This document shows, one piece after another, positions 25,388 to 53,913 of a stretch of DNA of 64,000 bases (the first letter of the stretch is position 1; every line of letters begins with the position of its first letter). The stretch is from Beta vulgaris subsp. vulgaris. Taxonomy: Eukaryota > Streptophyta > Magnoliopsida > Caryophyllales > Amaranthaceae. A model generated the notes under the pieces. That model made no database searches, had not been told where the DNA came from, and saw only the letters and a list, made by a program, of their open reading frames with translations. The DNA lies in NCBI RefSeq assembly GCF_026745355.1, contig NC_079206.1:1667800-1731799 (forward strand), written 5' to 3'. A program made the position numbers and the translations under genes.

Positions 25388-26161
25388 TACTCGTATCTGT
25401 CTACGTAGAACCTAGTCCAAAACAACAAATAAAATCTATCCCATTATTCATTATTATTTATAAGTAGGTGAACTCCAATAAAACCTTAAATCCTCTAGAA
25501 AAGAATAAAAAATTAGAAATAGTGCAACAAACAACACTACAACAGGCAACAGTTGCCACAGACCACTAGCTTTGCATGGATGGAAGAGTAAGCACACATT
25601 CATCAAAGGTCAGAGAATTTTCATCATCAAAAGATCGACGCATTTCTGGCCGTTTCTCTCCTTCACCGCCATAGCCGCCGCTCTCGCCTTTCTACTAATT
25701 CACAAGCTTTGTTTCTTCTCTTTTTCTCTCTCCTCCTCTATATTGCTCTCGCCGATTTTCTTTTTTTCTACGCCAAACTTTTTGTTGCGGTACATTTTCT
25801 CTCTCCTCTTTCTTATAGATTCGTTTTTTATAGTACTTGTTAAATTAGTATCATAAAAGTTTGATTTCATTAGAATGATAAAGGTTTACTTTACATAGTA
25901 ATCTGATTGATGTTTTAATTTTGAAGATTTTCGTTTTATGTGCGAATCTTTAGTTTATCATAAAGAGTAATAACAACACAATTTTGATCTTGCTGTTTTT
26001 CGGTATGTTGAGGTTTGTCAATTAACTGATCGAGTGTAACTGTGTAGTTATTTGAAGATTGAATGATTTTTTTTTGATGCTGTGAGTAAATTTACTATGT
26101 AATTGCTTATTGTGTGATTGTTTGGTTGATTTTCTAGTTCTCGTGTTAGGAGGAGGGAGAA

Positions 26162-43191
<17,030 letters not shown>

Positions 43192-44239
43192 CAGAAAATT
43201 ATACATATACATACCTTTGATTCTTTTGCACCACCTCCCCTTCCCCCGCCCTTCTCCCCCCGCCCCTCTTGTGGTTTTAGCGGTTTAGCCCATAGTATAC
43301 AAGAAAGAAGTGGAGATACACACAACATAGGAAGCACACCCTGACATTAGGCAGAGATGAGAGATTAGAAAAAAAAAACCAACTGATTCATCAATGTTGT
43401 AAACTTGTAATGTGTTGGTGTTTTTCTCTTTTTTCTGTTTTTGGGCAATAGAAAAAAAAAGAGATTTGTGTTGATTAATTGAAGTTGTGGGTAACTAAAT
43501 TGTTGTGGCGTTGTTTTATTTAAATGAATGGAGTATTTGTAAAAGGCCTGTAGGCCGAGATTCACTCTGTTGTAAGTATTACTATTATCCCAATTCTATC
43601 GAATCCAATCTGCAGTCTCACACAGAAATATTTCCTTGTGTTTTTGTGCAAAGTAATGTTTCTTTTTTTTGATGGTCTACGTAAGTTGATGCATAGGAAT
43701 GTGATTTCTATTCGATAGTGCGAATGTCAAAAAAAGAAAAGAAAGAAGAAATCCGTAGTTAGGTGGCTCCATGTAAATTGACAATTGATATCGATTAGAG
43801 TAGTTGAGTTACTTTTCTAGTTTTAGTACACTTCCGATTTTGGTGAACAAGATATTATCGTCACATCTCATTTTTCAAATTGACATGGATAGGCAACACA
43901 AATTAAAGGGTCCACAAGCTTTCCGATGCTTTGTAGCTAATTTATTGTTTCAACTAATTATGGTAAAAGCGACTTATTAATTTCAGTAGAATTCGGGAAG
44001 CATTTTCATTTAAATTACTTGATATTAGTAGGAATGTTCATGGACGGATAACTGTCCAAAAACAATATCTCGGTTCGGTAATCGAAAGTTTTGATTCACT
44101 CTTTTTGCGAACCGTAATCGTTTAGATTGATTACCGCCTAAGCGGTTAACTGTTGTTTTTGGACGAATTTTCGGTTAGTTAACCGTTATTTAAGTTACAC
44201 TATTATATTTTACCTAATTGTTATAATTGAAATACAATT
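43192..44239. other. ADCS 3' untranslated region and downstream spacer
   Basis: The first 400-450 bases are likely the ADCS 3' untranslated region. The rest is AT-rich. Near 44036-44200 a block with repeated CGGTTAACTG/GGTTAGTTAACCG motifs looks like a piece of a hAT-type element without clear ends. No gene was seen. Confidence 0.45.
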
Positions 44240-45559
44240 ATGAATCAGCTTCAAGACTTGGGATCCAATGTGTCTACTATTTCCCTAGGTGCCAGGTTAG
44301 GTGCTCGGAGGAAATCATTTATTAAGTTGGGGGAACTTCCGAAATCTTTCATGTTTAATAGGATTAAACAACGTAAGCGGCACAACCAAATTTTTATGCT
44401 TCAGAATGAAGATGGCACTTGGCTGGATGATCAGTACGCCATTGCGCAGCTTATTGTGCATCATTTTCAAAACCTTTACATTTTATCAAGGCCAGACATG
44501 GTGGATCCTCAGAAACATGCGGATAACATCGATTTGGTCCTAAGGGGATTGCATCTTCCTAGAATTTTAAATGTCGAGGTAAACTCTTTGTTGGCCCCTT
44601 TTTCTTATCAAGAAATCCAATGTGCCATGTTTTATATAGCAAATGACAAATCACCGGGATTGGATGGCTTTCGTTCGGAATTTTTTCAAAGTTCATTGGC
44701 CTATTTTGGGATCTCATGTTATTCAAGTTGTTAATCGATTTCTCTCAACAATCCTTTTTTAAAAGAATTGAATCGTTCGCTTTTGGTTCTTATTCCACTT
44801 TTGGTCTATTAGTCTTTGCAATGTCGTCTATAAACATGCTTCTAGATGTGTGGTCAATCGCATGAAACCTTTGTTTCCACATCTCATTGACAACTTTCAA
44901 AATGCTTTTGTTCTGTGTCGTCAAATGGGCGATAATATACTCATTTCTCATGAATTATTGCATACTATCAATAAGCAAAGGACATGCACTTGTCATCTAG
45001 CAGCTCTTAAGTTAGATATGAACAAGGTGTATGATCGAGTGAGTTGGTTGTTTATTCTCAAAATTCTTATTATTGCTTATGGTTTTCGGAGCAATGGATC
45101 AAGGTCATTCAACAATTTATCTCTACTTCCTATCGGATCCTGATAAATGATAACATTACAACACCTTTTGTTTCCAGGCATTAGTTCTTCAATCAGTAAT
45201 GCTCAACAATTCCTAGCTTCTTCTGCGTTTCATACGGAGGATAGAGCTTGTCTCTTGGCCCTCACTTGGGAATGAGACAATGCTCTCACTCGCATCCCGG
45301 TCTACACTGATTATACTAACTTGGTTCGTCTTTTGCAATTTCCTACAACGCAGGACATTTGGGCTCAACGTACGATTAATGATATTCGTTCTACGACGGC
45401 TTCATTCTATCGGTGTCGTATTCTCAAAGTGCATAAGAATGATGTTGCTCCGGCCCATATATTAACGACCATTTGCCGCAGTACTAGTTTCCCTTTCCTT
45501 TTTTGTTGATTTTGGTTGCTTTTTCTTTCTTGTACAATTTCTCACTGTCAAAAAAAAAA
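44240..45559 (+). mobile_element. 5'-truncated, internally deleted LINE with poly(A) tail
   Basis: Frames from 44240 to 44720 match the L1-type ORF2 linker and the start of reverse transcriptase (IAQLIVHHFQNLY..., then CAMFYIANDKSPGLDGF). A shifted frame at about 44800-45140 continues the fingers/palm region (MGDNILISHELLHTI, LKLDMNKVYDRVSW). The core YxDD region is missing: at about 45178 the sequence jumps to an RNase H-like C-terminus (LVRLLQFPTTQDIW, ending near 45507). The copy ends in a 12-base A tract at about 45548-45559. Frameshifts make it inactive. I could not match a target duplication. Confidence 0.75.
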
Positions 45560-47047
45560 AAGACATGTACATACGTCATCTCCCATACTAAAATACATAT
45601 CTAAATTGTTGAGTACATTCGAGTGTACGATAGAATTTGCGAGAGGTGGAAAAGAAAGACAAAGTGATAACATATTAGTTGGAATTGTCCTAACTATACC
45701 AATGCCTAAAATATCATGAAACAACAGAGACAAAGGATCTGAGAATAATTTGCTCCAACGAATATGTTCTTCGAATCAAAAGTCTTAAATTCGACGAATT
45801 AATAGATACATATATATGCATCTGGTGCTGCACATATTCATCTTATTTAACTATATATCATGAATAAAATTAGGGAATTTATACATGCACGAATCGCAAT
45901 ATACTTCGAAGCTTCTAGGTCCATAGATATAATGGTCCAAAACGTGACTTAATTAATGATGTGGTCAATATTTGGTGAACTAAAGGGGTGTTTTATTCCT
46001 AGAATTAGTATCTTATTAACTACAAAATTCTCAATTCTTTTGCAAGGGTCGGGCATATATGCTTATGCAAATGTCATGAATTTCTATATTAAGCTATTAG
46101 ATTTTAAGAGGTGAGGCATAATCAAAGGTAATTAGCGATAAGATAATATAATGATCCTCATTATGTAATGTTCTCAATTTCAATTAATTTTGCTTGATAA
46201 GTAAGCTATGCTTTGAAAGGATGGCTATCCGCTTACTAGTGGGAAAGCACTCTTAATATGCATGCTATGCTTTCTAACAAGTGATAAAATTCCCTCTTTT
46301 TTTGAGGTTCATGTACAAGTTTTTACCTCCTCAAATCGTACACTTAAGACCACATTATTCTACATTTTCAAATGACGGTTGGTGTGTATGTACCAAATAC
46401 TAGTTAGTTACATGATAAGACTCTTACCTTAGATCCTTGAGGTATTGGGTTCGATCTTGCCAAGTATGGTGTTTGGGAGTAATGATCTCGTTATCTTTCT
46501 CTAGACTATCAAGAACTTGATTCATGCAAAGACATTGCGAGAGTTGACGTCTGGACCATTCTATTTACCATTTAAAACAAAACAAAAAAAAAAAAAAGAT
46601 TGGTGTATATATGTCACACATACATAAAACATAATGCATTTGAGTAAGAGCATCTATCTTCTTCGTAAACCCGAGTTATGAAATAAGTTTTGAGAGAAGA
46701 AGTTCGGTCAATTCAACTATCTTTGAATAATAGTGATTATCTTGTTTGAATTAAGTTCCAATCTTTCATTTTAAAAAGGTAAAATTGCCTCTACGTTACA
46801 AATAATTCGGGTGCACCTAACACTATAAACTTTGACTAGTAGCCAAAACACCACAAACTATTGGTTTTGGTGCAGTCGGATGTCATAAATTACGCCGGAG
46901 GTACCTTTTTGTTGCCGGTGACTAGTAGTCAATCTCAAACTTTCTCTTCTAAAACTCTTCTTCTTCACAAAGAAATCTGAAAATTGTTCCCGAAAAGTTC
47001 AGGGGCGCGAAAAGGTATCTCCAAACTGTGGTCAGGGCTGAGACTAT
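45560..47047. other. Non-coding spacer
   Basis: AT-rich sequence with short chance frames only. It holds the SINE at 46393-46597. No gene or RNA gene was recognised. Confidence 0.45.
46393..46597 (+). mobile_element. SINE with box B and poly(A) tail
   Basis: A box-B-like GGGTTCGATCTTGCC lies about 50 bases in, after a weak box A, and the insert ends in a 14-base A tract. Flanks GGTTGGTGTGTATGTA and GATTGGTGTATATATG are an imperfect target duplication. Confidence 0.65.
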
Positions 47048-47055
47048 TGATCCGC

Positions 47056-47490
47056 AGGGCTGCTTATTGGTCGAGCCGAGCCTAAATTGTAGTCAGCTCA
47101 ACTTGTGTTATTTTAAGTTTATTTGAGCTCGAACCGAGCTTGAAGCTTAACGAGTCGAACTTTGTTCGAGCCGAGCTTTGCCAAATGTAAAAGGAGCCGA
47201 GCTCGAACTGTTCACGAACAAGCTTAACTATCACCCTTTGTTTTTTACACGTTTAATTTGTTTTTCCTTTTTAATATTTGATTTTTTTTGTTTTATTTTA
47301 ATTTGTAATATCTAGGTTGATATATATATATATATATTATTTTTCTATATAAAAGTATAATCGAGCCCTTTCACAAGCTCTCGAGCCGAGCTTTGCCTAG
47401 CTCAACTTTGCTCGTTAAAGTATCGATCCGAGTTCGAATCTGAGCCGAGTCCGAACTGTTCGCGAACAGGACAAACTCATTACCACCCCT
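47056..47490. mobile_element. Non-autonomous hAT-like element
   Basis: The 435-bp block has ends AGGGCTGCTTATTGG and, reversed, AGGGGTGGTAATGAG, with 6 of 8 matching flanking bases (TGATCCGC at 47048, AGATCCAC at 47491). The interior is rich in CGAGCCGAGCT-type motifs in both orientations, a common hAT MITE pattern. A (TA) microsatellite lies in the middle. Confidence 0.65.
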
Positions 47491-50005
47491 AGATCCACCA
47501 TCTTTAATTTGAAAATTCTCCATACTTGAACGTGAAAGATCAAATAAGAAGGAGAATAGGATATAATACGATTGTTCGTAACGATCAGCTAACCCTTCCC
47601 TTGCGAGACCATGTTGGTGCGCGATCCATCGAGCGGATTGTTAGTAAAAGTGATTAACCAATTGTTGTTATCATTACACTTGAATTGCCCTCTCAAATTT
47701 TACTTGTAATAAACGTGTTTATTCTAATTTAATGGTTTTTTTTTTCTTAAACTTTTTGATGGAAGAGGTTATCAAAATCATAGTTTAATAATTGGAAGAG
47801 GTTATCAAAAACATGTTGAAATTCAAAAAATTTAAATTCTATATGCATTACTTCAATTTCTTTAACTAGATTGTGACTCAAAATTCACTCCTATGTATAT
47901 TCCTTGTATGTAGTGAAGTCAATATTCTTTACAAAAATACATAGAAATTTGGTCTCTAGAGAGGTAAACATTTTCCATAAAAATTACTAGTAAAAACTCC
48001 ATCCACATCCATTTTAAAGCGTTTATTGTGCTATACTGCTATCCTCATGTCTCAAGACATGTAGTCAATATGTGCTAATAACAAGTATGCATGGTTATCT
48101 TTTAGTATACTCCTACTTAATTTTGATTTTTTTATTATGACATGATTACGAGTAATTTATTAACACATCTTAATACGTGTCGAACATGTGTTGGACAAGA
48201 ATTATATTCGTAAAAGGTCCAAGACATTGTGGTTATTACGAAGTTAAAGTACTCTTGTCTTCTTTGTTAATTCCTTTAGCTTTAAAAAGACAAGCACAAG
48301 CACCATCAAATTTTATACGATTCTTCCTTGGATTCATCACAATAATGATTTTTCTCGACTTGCAACTACTTTGGTTAAAAAGTTTGACATCAAATGACAA
48401 AATAAAGTTTCAAGTCATCAGGTTGTTAGCCTTTTCTATGATTGACAATCTATTCATTTGGCTACTTTGTGCACTAAAATACTATTGGATGAATTTTGAG
48501 AGTGGATAACAACCAAATGTTACATTAGTTGCTTATTTGGTGGTAGGGGATTAACAGTCTTCTGTATGTAGGATTTGACCTAGGTAATCTCCTTGTGGTT
48601 GAAGCCTTGAAGGTAATTAGCTGTTAATTAGAGAATTTCAAAGATCATCACCACATATATATGACTACATGACAGTGATCCGCAAATTAATTAGGAAAGA
48701 TACTTCAAATTACCCAACAAAAGAAAATAGTACTATTGATAGGGTTGTTCATTGGTCCAAATATAGGGTGAACTAGGTTATTCGTATTGGATTTTGCTTA
48801 ATCAACTTATATACTGTATACCATGTGGCGTTCATCGTTTTGTATGCTCAAATAATGATAGTATAACATTGTGATAATCCAATGTATGTAATAACAAATC
48901 TCCATTACAACCTTATTAGTGATTCTTAACAGTAACCACATACGTGTATCACCCCGTTAATGCTAATCAATTTCACCATATATATTTGAAGTAGAAATAA
49001 TTTTGTTACAACTTTAGTATTAAATCTTATTGATAACCAGATACATGCATTATTAGTAACTTTCCCTTTATGCTAATTAATAACTACATACATGCATTAC
49101 CTACAATCCTAATTATATTAATCACTAATTTATGTTTGGAATCAACTAATGGTGTGACGTATTACATATAAGAATTATTGTATTGCTCAAAAAGGGTAGA
49201 ACAAAGATTGAATGAGAAAGAAGAATAAATATATGTACATTCTTTTCCGCAAATTGTAATAATTATGCTATATATTTTTCACATCCGTTGCTTTTCATAA
49301 CGTTTATGAGTGTGTAAATTATATAATGTAATGAATTAGTGGATCTAATAAATACCATTCATATGATACTTTTGTAAAACTAGCACATTTTCACTTTATG
49401 AATAATATAAACGACCACGAAAAATATAGATGAATTTTCCAAAGGTATATGGAAGGTAGTATCTATTAGTTACACATTACATTTTACAAAAGTATAACAA
49501 ATATAATATTTCACTACCAAATAGTTTTTGGCATATTGACCTTATTAAGGCCATCATGATCCCATTTTTGGAGGTGATAACCCCTTTATGCTCCAGGTGA
49601 AATTGGTTTATGTACAAAACAATGTTCATGTAATAGGGTATTTTCCCTTACCTTGTTAAATAAAATTTCCAAAAAGACATTGTTTAGCCTATAAGATATC
49701 TAGTAGGAATAGACCAAACTTAGGAGAACACTTTTAGAGTTTTGCTTATCCCTTGTCTACGAGGATCATTGCTGTAAAGTGAAAGTTCATTATACAAGGT
49801 AACCTATCGTGCACGACCAATTCTGAAAATGCCATGATAATTATTTTTTGAGTGGAATACTTAATATACTATTACATCCTCTTTCTATTTCCGTTGACAT
49901 CCTTTGATTATCTTTTTACTATCAACAGAGATTTGATATTCTATGTGGGTCGGCTACCAAGTAGATCTCTTTAAGCTTTTGTACTCTGAGAACCAAGAAT
50001 AATTT

Positions 50006-50202
50006 TATCGTTTTTTTTATTAGAAAAGATAATTGGTCAAAAGATCGACCTCTGTTAGGTTATTAGCTTGCACACACACCAATTTAGAGGCTGGGTACAA
50101 AGCTTTCAGCCTAAAAGTAAATGTCCTAACATATTGTTGGGATGAGGATTCGAGCTCTAGGCAATTTGCGGTGGTACTCCACTGAGCTACCACCTCTCAC
50201 TC
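50006..50202 (-). mobile_element. SINE, minus orientation, with 10-bp target duplication
   Basis: On the minus strand a clear tRNA-like head has box A (GGTAGCTCAGTGG) and box B (GAGCTCGAATCC), about 150 bases of body, and an A-rich tail (T run at about 50011-50018 on plus). Flanks AGAATAATTT (49996-50005) and AGTATAATTT (50203-50212) match at 9 of 10 bases. Confidence 0.8.
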
Positions 50203-51494
50203 AGTATAATTTAATTGTTATCTAATCTAATTATCTATGTATACATAGAGGAGGTTGAATAGATTTACAAAAAATTGATATTTGGCCTCTATTTAATGTC
50301 AAGTGTCTTCATATATTCAAGGAAACAAAATGTGTGAAATATATGGAATGTATTAAAATTTACTAATATATACAATCTTAACAAAATTTATATGTAATCA
50401 TAATAAATAGGAATATATAGTTAATATATAAAGTAATTAATATTATGAATCATGTGCAAACTTTCCCACCCCCACCCTTGCCTTCCCTCGCATGTTTTAG
50501 AAAAAGGGACATTGTAACACGTATTATAAGTAACCTACTAAACAAGTCACAAACAGGTTAAATCTCAATGGAAGAAAACAAACATACAAGCCTAATTCAA
50601 TCGGAGATAATCAAAAGATAGATTTAAAATGGGAAGACCGCGCAAATTAAATGTTGACTTATTTAAAACAATAATTTTTCCTTATTATTATTACTACTGC
50701 TATTGCTAGTACTATATATACTGATTTTCAAAATTCTGAAGAAATTTGCATTAGTACGCATTGCATTTATTATACTTCGTGTGTTCTTATTTGTTTTTCC
50801 TACTTCAATTTTTTTTCTCTAAAAAAATTCTAAATAAGAAAAATGTACAAGTAATAACAAAGGAAACATAACATTACAACTTAGGATTGTATCCTCTCTT
50901 TACTAGACTAGTAATTTTCAATACCAAGATAGAAAAGAAACAAAAGATCTTATAAGAAAACCAAAATGAAGAATGCAATAATATAATGTACCTCTAACCA
51001 GTGTTAAGCTAGTACAAAAAAACTACTTTACATATCCATAGAAAAATGCATAAAGGACAACTAACATGCATGTAGTCTCTTCGTTCGGAAATGGTAGTAA
51101 TGTTTGGGAAAAAAAATCTACACATCTTATAAGGGGAAACTAGTATTTTGGCCAAAAGGATGGTATGAGTCAGTTACAATTATCAAATATATTATTATTC
51201 ATATATTTTATAATTGATTCTATTAGCTTTCATAATATTCACTCTAGTGCAAAATTGAAAATGGACGTTATGGCATGATAAGTTGTTCAAAAAAAACTTC
51301 TAAGGAATTGTGGATAAAAATAACAATTTCAATGGAATTTGGATAGAGAATTATATTATTTAATAAAAGGGTTAAATATAAAGCTTTTTTTTTTTGATAA
51401 TTGGGTTAAATATAAAGCTTGTCTACATATTTTTATAATTATATATAATTATAAGATTTTATTAAGTTTTACTATAAAACATTAAGCATTGAAA

Positions 51495-51610
51495 GTGTAA
51501 TGGATTAGTGGTTAAATAACTCTCACATTTCATTTCAAAGGTCATGATCCTAATAATTACACATTTGTTGATATTTTTGATCGAGATTATAAACATGTGT
51601 ATTAGAAGTT
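51495..51610 (+). mobile_element. SINE relic
   Basis: A box-A-like TGGATTAGTGGTTAAAT is followed about 40 bases on by a decayed box B (GGTCATGATCC). Ends are not defined. Confidence 0.4.
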
Positions 51611-51994
51611 TGAGAAGAGTGTCACATTGCACCATTCATTTGATAGGAACACATTTTAATATATTTGTATAGATACTTCCTCCATTATTTTACGTTCTTC
51701 TAATAGGGAATGTGAGAAAGAAACCAAGTAAAATCCACCTTTTATAACAATATCTTGGATTTTTTTAAAAAAATAGGGTTTTTGTAGCGAAGGATCAAAT
51801 AAAATAGGGTTTTTGTGGAAAAACACTGCTTAAATTTTTTTTTGGAGGGAAGGACCAATTAAAATACTTATGTTGGCAACTTAACACCACATTACGATTT
51901 TCCGACCAAATTGTCAACTTTAATTCCGATATTGACTTATTTTTCCGTCCAAAACATCGATTTTTTTGTTTCTCCTCCTCCTCCTCCCCCACCC

Positions 51995-52110
51995 TACGCC
52001 CTGCCCACCAAAATCCACCTCCCATACCCCTACGCCCTGCCCACCAAAATCCACCTCCCATACCCCTACGCCCTACCCACCGGAATCCTCCTCCCTCATT
52101 CCTACGCCAT
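51995..52110 (+). repeat. 36-bp minisatellite
   Basis: TACGCCCTGCCCACC starts at 51995 and 52031, and variants start at 52067 and 52103, a strict 36-bp period. The period is a multiple of three and leaves open frames on both strands, but nothing else supports coding. Confidence 0.85.
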
Positions 52111-52673
52111 ACTGATGTGATTGTTTATAGTCAAGCTTTATTTGAACTTTGACTTTGTTAACTTTTTTTCATGGGACGAAGCCATGAACGGAGTATCAAA
52201 ATTTGACAAAATAGTGGGGCAATTAAAGAAGGCAGGAATAATCAACTGATGGGTACAATTTTCCAAACACAAACCCACTTAAATGAGATATGATTTAGAT
52301 TGATGACTATGATGAGACAACTGTTATAATGGACTATTTTAGTGAAAATCTGTTCTGTTGTTAGACCATCTAAGACAAGTGATTCATCAAACTTTATGTA
52401 AGTATTAGATATCAAAAAACATGAAATGTTGAGAGAAGTAAAAACTACCTATTGACAAAACCTGATAAAAGAATATAATTTTTTTTATATATCTTGCTTA
52501 ACTTAGAAAACTTTCTGTATAACTATAGTCTGATCTATCCAAATACTTCTACTCGAACCATATCACCAGAAAGATATAATATATGTACAGCAAATTATAT
52601 TTAACTCTTAATAATAAGGAGTTCACCTTAATGATGTGATAATTGAACTTAAGTATTATTCTAACTTCATATA

Positions 52674-53185
52674 CTTCCTCAATCCTCCGTTTCATATTAC
52701 TCGCTACACTTCTCAATTCACGGACTCCTATACAATTTTTGGAGAAGAGAGAGGTAGAGAGTAAAAAGAAAAGGGCCCCATGTGAGACGAGAGAGATAAA
52801 AAGAGTTTATTGTCCAAAAAGGAAATGTAGCAATGTCAAAGGACCAACTCAACCAAAAGCTTAAGTTGATGGTTGAGGTCCCAGGAATAGATTTATACTT
52901 TGTCACGCCCCCTCACGCAAGAGCCCTTTGGGCTTGAAGTGTGGATGCAGCACATGTCTCCCTCATACCCGACGCTAAATATTCCACTGGGAAAGGAGGG
53001 GTGGATGAGATTCGAACCCGTTGACCTTTTTGTCATGCTGGCTCTTGATACCATGTCAAATGACCAACTCAACCAAAAGCTTAAGCTGATGGTTGAGGCC
53101 CCAAGAATAGATTTATACTCTATCAAGCAAGTAATGTGAAACTTTCCATAATGGAAAGTGTAGCGAGTATTATGAAACGGGGAAG
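52674..53185. mobile_element. Stowaway-type MITE split by a miniature LTR retrotransposon
   Basis: The outer element starts CTTCCTCAATCCTCCGTTTC and its reversed right end is CTTCCCCGTTTCATAATAC, with TA on both sides. Removing 52834-53130 restores GTAGCAAGTAATGTGAAA, the uninterrupted sequence in sister copies at 18193 and 53914. Confidence 0.88.
52834..53125 (-). mobile_element. Complete TRIM/SMART-type miniature LTR retrotransposon (292 bp)
   Basis: Two 72-bp direct repeats (52834-52905 and 53054-53125, about 90% identical) each run TG...CA. A perfect 5-bp target duplication AGCAA lies at 52829-52833 and 53126-53130. On the minus strand, directly after the 5' repeat, is TGGTATCAAGAGCC, a near match to the plant initiator-tRNA-Met primer site with one extra A. 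A purine-rich GTGAGGGGGCG lies just before the 3' repeat. With an internal part of only 148 bp there is no coding capacity, so it must have been moved by another element's proteins. The structure fits TRIM/SMART elements; family identity was not tested. Confidence 0.92.
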
Positions 53186-53913
53186 TAAACAATTGAGTGA
53201 GCATTATGACTTTTTTTTGACAAGTATCAAACTAGCTAACTTTATCACAAGTAATGATTATGAACATACTCAAATAGTATACTCACACCAAATCAAATAA
53301 ACTCAAATCAACCACGCATTAGACATCTATTAAAGTAGGAGATATCACTTGTTGGTATACATAAGCATGTTGAAAAGTCGCCAAATATATGCAATGTAGT
53401 CGTACGAATTGAAATTTGGATATTAATATAAGTATATAGTTTCCGTTTGAGTAATGTGAAACATTAGATGTATGTCGTATGATAATGCAAGAACACTTTT
53501 TGTATGAAAACATGCATACTGGCTTTTCACATGGAATGTAATATGCAAAAAGGCTGGAAATCCTGAACTAAACACAATACTATGTCATTTGTTGCCTGTA
53601 AATTTGCAACGTTAGAACGAGTTGCCACGTATAATGTTTCAATTGGAATCATGTGATATTAAAGATCATGAAATTAGGGCACTTCTTGACAACTTTTCAG
53701 AACAGAAACTGAAGGTATCAGTCTCCTCATGCTACTGAACTGAACAAGAAAGCTACTATTGTGCGTGGAATAAAGAATTTTATAATCTGAGCAAAAGCTT
53801 AATTAGGATTCATACTACTATGAAGCCACCCAAGTAGTAGCCACAGACCCTTGTCAGCATGCATAAGCAAGTAAAAGAAAAGGAGAAAAACAAATTTACC
53901 AACAATCCTATTA

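Larger units (their letters stand above)
23053..26161. other. Intergenic spacer and ADC synthase promoter/leader
   Basis: 3' untranslated region of the KLCR gene, then AT-rich spacer. A block around 23600-23820 has repeated TTTCGGATA-type motifs and ends in ACACCCCTA, suggesting an eroded hAT-type element. SINEs lie at 24340-24510 and 24957-25159 and a MITE at about 25160-25387. From about 25600 the CT-rich sequence looks like the leader of the next gene; a leader intron ending at a TTTTCTAG acceptor (about 26138) just before the ATG is plausible but unproven. Confidence 0.45.
47499..52673. other. Non-coding spacer
   Basis: About 5 kb of AT-rich sequence. It holds the SINE at 50006-50202, a SINE relic near 51495-51610 and the minisatellite at 51995-52110. 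A 110-codon open frame at 48177-48509 has no recognisable family and is probably chance. No tRNA, snRNA or miRNA hairpin was recognised by eye. Confidence 0.45.

Noticed and set aside
25093..25467. 124-codon frame rich in QFNSVQFNS
   Set aside because: Produced by the TTCAG/TTCAA pentamer repeat of a MITE, not a protein gene.
25572..25856. 94-codon frame upstream of ADCS
   Set aside because: Hydrophobic frame from CT-rich leader sequence; no homology recognised, and it probably spans an untranslated leader and its intron.
48177..48509. 110-codon hydrophobic open frame
   Set aside because: No recognisable family, no flanking exons, AT-rich context; likely chance.
50140..50200. Possible tRNA gene on the minus strand (GGTAGCTCAGTGG)
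   Set aside because: The 3' half of the cloverleaf does not pair, and the sequence continues to an A tail with target duplications.
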